From Sinohyriopsis cumingii (Eukaryota; Mollusca; Bivalvia; Unionida; Unionidae), in the NCBI GenBank assembly GCA_028554795.2, contig CM068842.1:54697608-54761607 (forward strand): DNA of 64,000 bases, written 5' to 3'. This document shows positions 40,501 to 52,700 of the stretch, one piece after another. Below the pieces are notes generated by a model that was not told where the DNA came from, made no database searches, and saw only the letters and a list, made by a program, of their open reading frames with translations. Each line of letters begins with the position of its first letter. The first letter of the stretch is position 1. The translations under genes and the position numbers were made by a program.

Positions 40501-43500
40501 GGCATAAATTGAACATCCCAGGATGAATCATACCAAAGACTTAGAAAAATGGTACTAACAGCTGTCTCACTTGGCGCACATCATTAAGAAGTTAGTGTTA
40601 GAACTGGTCGGCCTGGTATCAGGATAATGTTACTTGGTGGGACATCATGCTACATGCCTGCGGCATGATGCCCCAGTACTAGACATCACTATAAACTGTC
40701 ACACTGCAGAGATCATAATGAATTTTTTTTAAAGCTACATAAAAAATCCAAATCACACCCACACAGTAAATAACCCTTTATGGTTTTTGTGACCCACTTT
40801 CAAGATTTGTTAAAATTGAATGGCACAAGTGTTTTGCATATAGATTACAAAAGAACCTACAAATAATAGTCAGCCAAATAGCTCTGCAGATGTCACATAG
40901 AGAGAAGAACATTGTTCTGGAAAGACATCAAAGGTAGTCCATTATATGTTACTTTTCTTGAACAGGGAAGACTTGCAGAACCTGAAGTATACCACTATGT
41001 GTGTGAAGGAAGGATTGAGACTACACACTCCAGTTCCATTCATTCAGAGGCAGCTGACACAGAATTTAATTATTGACAATAAAACAGTGCCAAAGGGCTC
41101 TCTTGTCTGCATCTTGTTGTACAATGTACACCACAATCCATCTGTGTGGCCAGACTCACTTGTAAGTATGTTTTTTCCTTTTATTTTGGACTACTTAACA
41201 TATCCATTCAATTATTATTTTATTTTGATCTCATTATCTAGCACTAATAAGCAGAAATATTAAAAAATATTAATCTTTTTATTAGCTAGTATAATAGGAA
41301 TAATCAATATTTCTGTCATGTGTTATCTAGAACTAATAAACATTATTTATATATATATATATTGTGATACATAATACTAAAAGGCATTAATAATAAAATT
41401 TCTTTCTCGTTATCTAGCACAAATAAGTAGGAATAATCTTTATTTCTGTTTTTCATTATCTAGCTCAAGTAAAGAGGAATAATCTATATTTCTGTTTCTT
41501 TTTATATAGAAAAAGTAGGAATAATCTGCATATCTATCTCATTTTATCTAGACCAAATATGCAGAAATAATCTATTTTTATATTTGGTTATCTAGTACTA
41601 ATTTGCAGGAATAATCTGTTTCTTGCTAGCTAGTACTAATAAGCAGGAATAATTGCAATGCCAGTAGCTGGTAAAGGAAAGTAGCATTTCCATTGGTCAG
41701 ATGTTACCATGTGATCAAAATGACCTGTGTTTATTTCTGTATGAACTGTAAGTAGAACTATTTTTCTAAGAATACCTACGTCTATAAATAGAGTCACATA
41801 TATAGCATAAGATAAACACTGCCAGTTAAGGCAGACACAAAGTAAGAATTAAAGAAAAAGAACATTCTAACAATTTAAAAATACCAAACCTAATTGAATA
41901 GATTTGGCTTGCATTGGTTGAAGCACTGGTATTATGATGACATTATTATGATCAAGCAGGACAATCCCAAGTACACCGCTCCCTCGATAACTCGTGCCCG
42001 GATAACTCGCGATCCCGCTTATAATGATGGTGTCCATCTTGGCTCCTGATTTTTTCCAGAGAAAATGTATTTAAAATATCTTCAAAATATGCTGAACATG
42101 AAAAAATTATGATAAGAATTGATAAATTAAACCTTGATACATTGCTCATTTTATCATCGAAAATGGTGATTAATGCCCGTAAAAATATAATCCATATTTT
42201 GAAATTTGCAAGTTCTAAAGAAGAATTAATTTCAGAGATCTCGAAAATGCTTAATTACGTGTATTTGTACGCCAATTTTTGATCTGGGACACAGAAAATC
42301 ACTGAGGCGGGAGTCCTCCATACGCATGTAATAGGTGCGCGGGAAAATTCACAGATTTGCCGGTCCTGTTTCAGCCACCTGCTTTGTGGGAAAATGTGTT
42401 GATCAGTTAACTGTGCTGATATTTACAATGACAGAATTCAGTGACTGAAAGACTCTTTGATGTACTGTTGCCATTTTATAAGAGTACATTAAAAAAAAAA
42501 AAAGAACATGATGCAACAGCTAGGCGGCTAATTCAAAGGCTTTGACTGGCGGCCGAGTGAGAAAATGTACTGATATTTAGTGATTGAATTCAGAGGCAGA
42601 AAGACCCAGTGTTAAAATCCTAGCGAGACCTCTGTTTAAAGATATCTTATATTATGTAAGTTTTTATGATAAATAGTTGTCAGTATACTGTAAATAAACA
42701 GTTTGGTGAAATAGCGATCAATGAAAACTTCTGGTAAATGCTAACAGGTGGCAACAGAGAATGAAATAAACACCAATTAAACGTCTTCCTGTGTGAAAGT
42801 CACGTTCTAATCCTTTAATTCCATTTCAGTGTAAACATTATAATCACAACATATTCTGTTCATTGAAAACATGAAAAGAGTCAATCGACTGTCACATCGA
42901 AACCCGTGAGTACTTCCGTGAGAACCTAATTACATGCCAGCTTTGTTTTGATCAACAACTTCAGGAAGTGTTTGTTGCATTAAAAAAAAATCGATTACAA
43001 GAGACCTGGGGTGCTGGATTAAGGGTCTTGGAGCTGCCTTTGACGTAAAGCAAAACAGTAACAGAGACAGCGATGATGATAGTGACTTCGAATGTTTCAG
43101 TGAAACTGATGTCATTAATGCCGAGGCTGTTTGGGAGAAATTTGTACAGACTCATGGTCCTGAGATGGGCGTTTCTCTTGATGATATGGAGGAGTGGATT
43201 TGTGCTGACAATGATTGCCCCACAGCCGAATACATGTCAGATGAAACTATAATTAATTCTATAACGAACAAATTTGCAGCAGAAGACAATTCTAACTGGA
43301 GTAACACAAGTGTTGAAAGTGATGCAGACACAGATGTTGCACCCACCCACCCCCCATCTGCACAGGAAGCAATCAAGTATTTTGATATTGCCATAAGGTG
43401 GCTGGAGACCCAAAATGTTGACTACGTAAAGCTCATGCAGTTGAGAAATCTGAGGGATTTTGCTCGGCGGCAGAGAAACCAAGGAGTAACACACACACAA

Positions 43501-43681
43501 AAAATTAACTGATTTTTTCAAAAAGTGAATTGATATTTGTCAAGCGTGGCACAAACGGCAAGTATTAACTTGTTCTAATTTACGTTGTTTTAAATATGTA
43601 GACCAATTAAATATGTTAGTACTGATTAATCCTTGTTTTTATGTTTTCCATTTTACTTATATCGCATTCAAATCTATCTAT

Positions 43682-43724
<43 letters not shown>

Positions 43725-46700
43725 CCGTTCAATCGACACTGTTTCTCAAAAAGAGTTGATCTTTTGTATATAAAAAACATCTAATTTTGGATCAAACAAT
43801 AAAACTAGAATGTATCCAATTCAACATAAAAATTTGTGACGTATTACACAATGTGTGAAGTGGTACACATGTTAAGCGAACGGAAACCACGTGGAATAAT
43901 GTTTTCGATGATTGCCTCATTATACTGTAATTTATCCTGAAATTAATGTTGCCATATGAGGAAATAATAAAGTACACCGTTATGAAGAGATATTTATTCA
44001 CAGTTAATCTCAGAACGATTATAAAGTGAGTATTCAACAGTATAATATGCCTACCCCCCCCCCCTTTATTTTTCTGTTATGTCGTCAATCACTTTATTGG
44101 ATTTGGGCTTATTTTATAGGTCCCTCGATAACTCGCGCCTCACTTATAGTGCGGTCGACGTTTCTGGACCCCAGTGTGCGCGAGTTATCGAGGGAGTGGT
44201 GTACTGTAAATAGCTACGTAACAGAAAACCCCAGACATGTATTACTAAGCTCAATTAAGATTTCTGTTTTTTAATGATGCAAAACAGAACATAATGAATA
44301 ATTGAAATTTCAGTTATAAGAGTTTAAGCTTTTTTTTTTAGTTTATCGTGGTATAAACTGTCAGTTGCCAACTCACACAGCTTATATAACACCCTCTGGG
44401 CATTATTTGCTGTGTGAGTCAGCAACTGACAGTTTATACCATGATAAACTCAGAAAAGACAATGCTAGACTCTTAAATAATCTCTCTATTTCTTGTTATC
44501 TAGTACTAATAAGCAGGCATAATCTATTTCTTGGCAACTAGTACTAATAAGCAGGCATAATCTATTTCTTGTTAGCTAGTACTAATAAGCAGGCATAATC
44601 TATTGTTAACTAGTACTAATAAGCAGGCATAACCTGTTTCTTGTTAGCTAGTACTAATAAGCAGGCATAATCTATTTCTTGTTAGCTAGTTCTAATAAGC
44701 AGGCATAATCTATTTCTTGGTAACTAGTACTAATAAGCAGGCATAATCTAATTCTTGTTAGCTAGTACTAATAAGCAGGCATAATCTATTGTTAACTAGT
44801 ACTAATAAGCAGGCATAACCTGTTTCTTGTTAGCTAGTACTAATAAGCAGACATAATCTATTTCTTTTTAGCTAGTACTAATAAGCAGGCATAATCTATT
44901 TCTTGTTAGCTAGTACTAATAAGCAGGCATAATCTGTTTCTTGTTAGCTAGTACTAATAAGCAGGCGTAATCTATTTCTTGTTAGCTAGTAGTAATAAGC
45001 AGGTATAATCTGTTTCTTGTTAACTAGTACTGATAAGCAGGCATAATCTATTTCTTGTTAGCTAGTACTGATAAGCAGGCATAATCTCTTGTTAGCTAGT
45101 ACTAATCAGACATAATCTATTTCTTGTTAGCTAGTACTAATAAGCAGGCATAATCTGTTGTTAACTAGTACTAATAAGCAGACATAATCTATTTCTTGTT
45201 AGCTAGTAGTAATAAGCAGGCATAATCTGTTTCTTGTTAACTAGTACTAAAAAGCAGGCATAATCTGTTTCTTGTTAACTAGTACTAATAAGCAGGCATA
45301 ATCTATTTCTTGTTAGCTAGTACTAATAAGCAGGCATAATCTATTGTTAACTGGTACTAATAAGCAGGCATAATTATTTCTTGTTAGCTAGTACTAATAA
45401 GCTGGCATAATCTATTACTTGCTAGCTAGTACTAATAAACAGGCATAATCTCTATTTCTTGTTAGCTAGCACTAATAAGCAGGCATACTCTATTTCTTGT
45501 TGGCTAGTACTAATAAGCAGGCATAATCTCTTTTTCTTTTTATCTAATACTAATACTCAGAAATAATGTATGTTTCTATTTCTGGTTATCTAGTATTTAT
45601 AAGCAGGAATAACCTCTATTTCTGTTTTTGTTATCTAATACTAATAAGGAGGAATAGCCTTTATTTCTGTTTTTGTTATCTAATACTAACAAGGAGGAAT
45701 AACTTCTGTTTCTGTTATTTAGTACTAATAAGCAGGAATAATCTTTTTTTCTTTTTTTGTTAGCTAGCACAGATTAGCAGGAATAATCAATATGTTTGAT
45801 TAGTAGAGTGATATCCCATTTTGTATCAAACTTTGCATTTTGAACCTGAAACAGCTTAACAGGAATCACTGAATTTCAGATTAACTGTATGCAGCTCATA
45901 TTGTTGAACTATTGAACTCCAACATTTGCATCCATAATTTTGAGAAAATTGTGTCCCATTATTTTCTGTTTCTGCCAGGTTCTTCTCTTTGACAGTTTTC
46001 TGAGTAAATTATTGCAAATGAGGCTCTTTGTAATGCATGCATTGGTAATGGTTGCAGCATTGTAAAACTTTTACCTGCAGCAGAGCCCCTCCCGACTCAG
46101 TCGTGAATTCTTCCAATCTTTAGTTGCTTAAATCATGAGGTGAAGTATCAACAGAAGAGATCAGTGGACGATGTAATAAAGTTGGCAAACATGCCAAGCC
46201 AATCTCATGTCAACTGAAACTCATCACAAATCAAAGATACCATATCTTAAATGTCTGGTCCGACTGCAAACAACATAGTCCCAGATTTTCTGTTGCATAC
46301 TTTGCTGGAAGATCAGGGTTTGTATTGTATGTTCTACTGATTACTACCAACAAACTGCACAGACTCAGATCTGCTGGCTATAAATAAATGCAATCCCAAG
46401 TTCCCAAAAGCAGTTTTGTAATGAATGGTATAGCTTAAAGTATTAATTACAAAATATGTTGGAGTGAAAATTCTTATGACATGAGATCTACTTTGTAGGA
46501 ACCATTGTTCTGGGTACATTTGTTCCTGAATGTTTCAAATTTGAATAAGGTTTTTCTTGATTACATCAAATTCCACCACCTTTCCATGATCTGTCTGAAA
46601 CAAAGACAAGGTGTTCTTACAGAATCTCAATCTCTTTTGCAGAGGTTCATACCAGAAAGATTTAGTCCTGAAAATGTAGAAAACAGAGATCCATTTGCAT

Positions 46701-49700
46701 TTGTGCCATTTTCTGCTGGACCAAGGTTAGTGACACACTTCTAATAAGAAACTATGCAATGGATAATTGTTCTGTTAGAAAGTGGCAGTTGCTGAATTCT
46801 CAGTTTTATTTTAATTACTATTTTCTATAGCTTGAATTACAGTATTTCCTGTGTATTGTCTTTGTTCTTGCTTAATTTTAACTTTTTATAGCCATGAAAG
46901 CATTTGAAGATAGATGAATTGCGCCGTTTATCACATGGTATGGTTTTCTTGAATGTTTTCAATGATAGAAACACCCTTTGCCCTCATCCTTTCTTGCATT
47001 TGCATCCTAATTTTGACCTATTAACTTTGAGCATGTTTTTACTTGGAATCCTTGGTTAAGTGGTTTGTTTAAGAACTGAAAAATCATGCTCTCCATTTGA
47101 AAAATGGGGTTGAAATTTATGAATATAGGATTGATTTAATGAAGAAAAAAGATAAGGCTTAAAAACATAATACACATATTTAAAACCAAATCCTTGATTT
47201 TTTTTACCAGTATGCATTTTAGAGATAATCTGTATATTTGCCTACCAGTAAGATCCGCGTGCAAAATGAACAGAGCCATCTCCGCTGTTGCATAATGTAC
47301 CAGCAGCACTGGGTCTATTCTGTTTGTTAGGACTAATTGGTAAAGCAAACAGGATAGACCCTGATCATTCTGAGCATTTTACAGTGGTGGATCTGGGTCT
47401 TTGTTGTTTGCAGTTGCATCAGATTTGTGTGCAAATATATATGGTAGGTATGAAACAACATATAAAAATATATATGAATCATTGCATTGTCTGCTATAGT
47501 GTATGGTGTTAAGTTATTATCCCAAATAATACCTACATTACTGGGGGCCAAAGTGTCAGAGTGGTCTAAAGCACTCACCATTATGGATCACTGCCATCTC
47601 ACCTCTGTCTGCTTGGAATCAAGTCTCAGGTTTGGCCAATGTGGGTATGTGAGAAAGCTTGCCAATAGTTTCTCGTGGGTCAGTGGTTCTTTCCGGAGTT
47701 TTCCCCGGGTTCTTCCTCCACCATTTATACTGGCTGCCATGTATAGCCTATCTTGTGCTCGAAATGAAACCCTACAACAACAACAACAACAACAATTTAC
47801 ATTAATGTACATTTGATTCTACAGGTGGTAAGACAAATATATCTTTTTAATGGCTATCTACCATTCATACCATTTTATTGTTGAAATCTACTATTTTTAA
47901 AAAATAAAATAGTTTGAAAAAATTTATGACAAAGATCTTATATGCATTCTATCCACACATTAGACAAACAGTGGGAACCAGTCACCTGGTGACCAAAAAT
48001 GTTATATTGGTGTGTTGCTGAGTAATCAGCTTAAAAGACTAACATGTGTACACAACAAGCTTTTAATTAATTACTTAATTGTTATAGTCTGGAGAGTTAA
48101 TGCCAAATGCAGAATGTTGTGTGAGGTGTTATAAGTAACAAAACGATCCAAGTTGGTTCATGAATAACAATTAGCTGGCCTTTTGCCCTGGGCACAGGTG
48201 AGGTAAGAAGGTGAGTTCAACCAAAATGATGTCAGCAGAAACATTTGAGTTAGCATCTTGAGTTTAGCTTCCTAAGTAGTCAGCAGCCTTTGCAGACTGA
48301 GTGTGGGGGTTTTTTTTGTCATTGCTACTTCTAAAGATGATACAAAAGTACATTCTTTGATCTCAGCAAAATACAAAGTGGTTCAAGGGAAATCTGGTCT
48401 GTTGAGAGCCAATTTAGTGTGAAATTGAATGATCACATTGAATATTCATAAGTGGTTACCAGGAAGTATCTGGCAAAGGAAAATAAAAATGTGTTTTTTA
48501 AAATCTTTGCAGTGAACAATGAGATATATCACAATTCCTTTTTCATTTAATTGACAAAACAATATATTCATTCATTAGCATTGTGAACATTTCTGTTAGA
48601 ATCTGATTAAAGTTCAGAAGTTTGCTGTTTTATTGTAGAATGAAAGGAATACAAATTACGTTTTAAACAATTGCATTCATTCTTTAGGAAATTCAGTATT
48701 GCTTCTTTCATGATAAAAGTAGAGAAGCCACTTTTCTTATTTTGTCAAAACTGAGATCAGAAAATGTCAGCATAAGAAACAATATTGGTTGGAATATTTC
48801 AGAGATTGTAATCATATAACAGATCTTTTCCTTTCAATCCGTTACTAAAGAAAATAGTCACATGATCCTCATTCTTTTTTGGTTGCTTAATTTGACATGC
48901 CTCAGAATAACTCATGCATAACCAACTTTATGTCATCTTTGTATGCCATATGACCACCTCCATCATGATTAATATGAACACCTCCATCATGATTAATATG
49001 AACACCTCCATCATGATTAATATGAACACCTCCATCATGATTAATATGAGCACTCCATCGTGATTAATATGAATACCTCCATCATGATTAATATGAGCAC
49101 TCCATCGTGATTAATATGAGCACTGCATCGTGATTAATATGAACACCTCCATCATGATTAATATGAGCACTCCATCGTGATTAATATGAACACCTCCATC
49201 ATGATTAATATGAGCACCTCCATCATGATTAATATGAGCACCTCCATCATGATTAATATGAGCACCTCCATCATGATTAATATGAGCACTCCATCATGAT
49301 TAATATGAACACCTCCATCATGATTAATATGAGCACTCCATCGTGATTAATATGAGCACTCCATCGTGATTAATATGAACACCTCCATCATGATTAATAT
49401 GAACACCTCCATCATGATTAATATGAACACCTCCATCATGATTAATATGAGCACTCCATCATGATTAATATGAACACCTCCATCATGATTAATATGAGCA
49501 CTCCATCGTGATTAATATGAACACCTCCATCATGATTAATATGAGCACTCCATCATGATTAGTATGAATACCTCCATCATGATTAATATGAGCACCTCCA
49601 TTATGATTAATATGAACACCTCCATCATGATTAATATGAACACCTCCATCATGATTAATATGAGCACTCCATCATGATTAATATGAACACCTCCATCATG

Positions 49701-52700
49701 ATTAATATGAGCACTCCATCGTGATTAATATGAACACCTCCATCATGATTAATATGAGCACTCCATCATGATTAATATGAATACCTCCATCATGATTAAT
49801 ATGAGCACCTCCATTATGAATAATATGAACACCTCCATCATGATTAATATGAGCACTCCATCATGATTAATATGAACACCTCCCTCATGATTAATATGAG
49901 CACTCCATCGTGATTAATATGAATACCTCCAACATAATTAATATGAGCACCTCCATCATGATTAATATGAGCACTCCATCATGATTAATATGAGCACTCC
50001 ATCATGATTAATATGAATACCTCCATCATGATTAATATGAGCACCTCCATCATGATTAATATGAACACCTCCATCATGATTAATATGAACACCTCCATTA
50101 TGATTAATATGAGCACCTCCATCATGATTAATATGAACACCTCAATCTTGATTAATGTGAACACTTCCATCATGATTAATCTAATTTTACTCAGAATTTG
50201 GTATTGTTTGATCTGAATCAATAGTTTCACTTTCTTAATTCAATGAGCATCAGTAAAACCTCTTATGAAGATATTGTGTACAAAAGCATTAGGTGTTTTT
50301 AAGACAGTCTTTAATGTACTATTAATGATAATAACACAGATTTCATTTCAAGACTTTATTGTTTGTTTTGGTTTTAAAAAAATCAGTGTTTCTTCAATAA
50401 CTCTTATGCTATTTTAGCTCACATTCCACTTAGGACTTTTTTAGCTCATCTGGCAGTTGTCCTTCATGTGTCACCCAATCACAATTGCTATTTACAACTT
50501 CTTATCAAAAGGCACTCAACAGAATTAGACAAAATTTGGTAGAAAGCATCTTGGCACCAAGTTCTGTCAAATTTGCTCAAATGATACAAATCTCATAATG
50601 AGATATGTAGTAGTAGTAGTAGTAGTAGGGTTTAACATCATTTTTCAGCACAAGATAGGCTATACATGGCAGCCGGTATAAATGGTGGAGGAAGAACCCA
50701 GGAAACCTCCGGAAAGAACCACCGACCCACGAGAAGCTACTGGCAAGCTTTCTCACATAACCACATTAGCCGAATCTGAGACTCGAACTCACGCAGAAAG
50801 AGGTGAGATGGCAGTGATCCGTAACGGTGAGCACTTTAGACCACTCGGCCACTCGGGGCCCCTTCAATGAGATATGACCACCATTACTAAAAAGACAGCT
50901 GCAGGTATTAAACTGGACAAATCTTTAACAGACTTCTCAACAGAATATGACCAAATTTGACTAAAAGCATCATGGCATAAATGCCTTTCATATTTTTTTT
51001 AACAAATGATGCTGATCTATCTTTAAATTCAGCTGCCATTACTAAAATAGAAATCCTAAAAATGACTTTTTAAAATGTTTCAACAGAATTTGACATCCTG
51101 GCATAAGGTATTTCAGGTTCATTCAAATGAAGTTAATCTGCTATAAAATATGGCTGCAGAAAAACATTAAAACAAACTCTTCTCCAAAAGTTCTGAACTG
51201 ATTTGTTCCAAATTTGAGAGAAAGCATCATATCTTAGATGGCTTTCATATTTATTCAAATGATCTGATGTCAAATATGACCACCATTACAACATAAAAAA
51301 GATTATTTTTTTTTTAAATGACTTAATCTAAAAAACCACTCAACAAAATTTGGCCAGATTTTACAGCAGGCATCTTGACATGAAGGGTTTTTTAAGTTTT
51401 TAAAGTTATACAAATGGTGCCAGCTTGCCATCAGCTATGATTCCTGATACTAAAGATAGAAAAACTTTAAATTTAAACCAATTAACAGAATTTGACCAAA
51501 TGTGATGGAAAGCAGCCTAGCTTCAGGATCTTTTATGTGTGAAGAAATTATGCTAATGCACCATAAAATGTGGTGGTATTACTAAAAAAGAAAAAACATT
51601 CACATAATTTTATCCACACAACACTTAACAGAATTTAACTAACTCTGACTGAAAGCAGCTGGTTCAGGTATTATTTATTTTATGCCAAATGATGTTGACA
51701 TGGCATTAGTTATGTATGAATGTGTGTGTGTGTGTGTGCATGATTTGGATTTTTAATGTAACTTTAACAATTTTTTAGTCACATCGCTACAATGTCTGCA
51801 GTGTGGCAGTTTATAGTGATGTCTAGCACTGGGGCATCATGCCACAGACATGTAGCATGATGTCCCACCCAGTCACATTATCCTGAAGCCAGGCCAACCA
51901 GTCCTAACACTAATCTCTTAATGCTGAGCATCTAACAAGGCAGCTTTTAGTATCATTTTTATAAGTCTTTGGTATGACTTGGTCAGGGTTCAAACCAGTG
52001 ACCTCCTGCATCTGAGGTGGATGCTCTAACCACTTGGCCACCAAAGTGGTCCTCAAGTGACATACAGTGATATGGAGACAAAATTAAGGAAAACTTGAAA
52101 CAGTTGTTTTCATTACATTTCTACAGAAACTACCTATGCTTTCTTGATGAACTGCTATTTCTTTTGGATATTAGGTGGCTTTGAGGCAACTGAGCAATCT
52201 CAGGACCAGTTAGGTTGCTTGTTTATTGAATATTTATATCTAATACATCACAAAAAATTGTCCCAGGGTTCTAGTTTCAATTTTTTTAATCTAAGTTTGA
52301 GCGCTTCTTAAACAGGAATTTTTATTTTGAGATATTTCCAAGTTTTATTGTGTCCTCAGTAAGGTTGTCATGATTAAGTGCTGTCATAATGCCTAATTTC
52401 CCAATAAGATATGTCACTGACATTAAGGTGTCAAAGCATAGAAACATGTATTTAAAATCATGCAGTCATCCTGAGAGTAAAAGAAAAAATAAAAAAATCC
52501 AGTTTATTTTTCACCATGTCTGGGATAGAACATTCGCACAGGTCCCAGAACCAGATCAATTTTATGCTAATATTATTAGTTACCAAATATGTTTGAATTT
52601 TGATACAATGTTGTTGTTGTTGTAGGGTTTAATGCCATTTTTCAGCACACAATAGACTATACATGGCGGCCAGGATAAATGGTGGAGGAAGAACCTGGGA

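Larger units (their letters stand above)
34344..40965 (+). other. P450 intron 8 (6.6 kb)
   Basis: Holds two SINE B copies, a long type M degenerate array, a ggtcaaaggtcaag-type repeat region and a SINE A copy. Confidence 0.75.
41968..44206 (+). mobile_element. Pogo/Tigger-type DNA transposon, defective
   Basis: The terminal inverted repeats are agtacaccgctccctcgata on the left and, as reverse complement, cagtacaccactccctcgat on the right. A second, inward ataactcgcg copy lies near each end. The right edge is followed by TA, as for the pogo/Tc1 superfamily. Inside is a transposase C-terminal remnant. The catalytic DDE and DNA-binding parts are missing, so the element cannot move itself. Confidence 0.88.
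41162..46642 (+). other. P450 intron 9 (5.5 kb)
   Basis: Diverged 38-bp-type repeats at the left (41215-41660), then a Tigger element, a foldback and the main 38-bp array. From 45800 to 46260 nothing was recognised. A dispersed repeat piece related to 7035-7325 lies near 46270-46400. Confidence 0.75.

Noticed and set aside
43237..43521. 94-codon minus frame
   Set aside because: It is antisense to the Tigger transposase remnant.
46011..46060. Codon run Cys-Ile-Gly near tgcattggtaat
   Set aside because: It lies upstream of exon 10, has no FA-x-E-x-K continuation, and is a chance match.
47401..47440. Candidate heme exon after tttgcag at 47411
   Set aside because: The downstream frame has no Cys-Ile-Gly pattern and belongs to a dispersed repeat.
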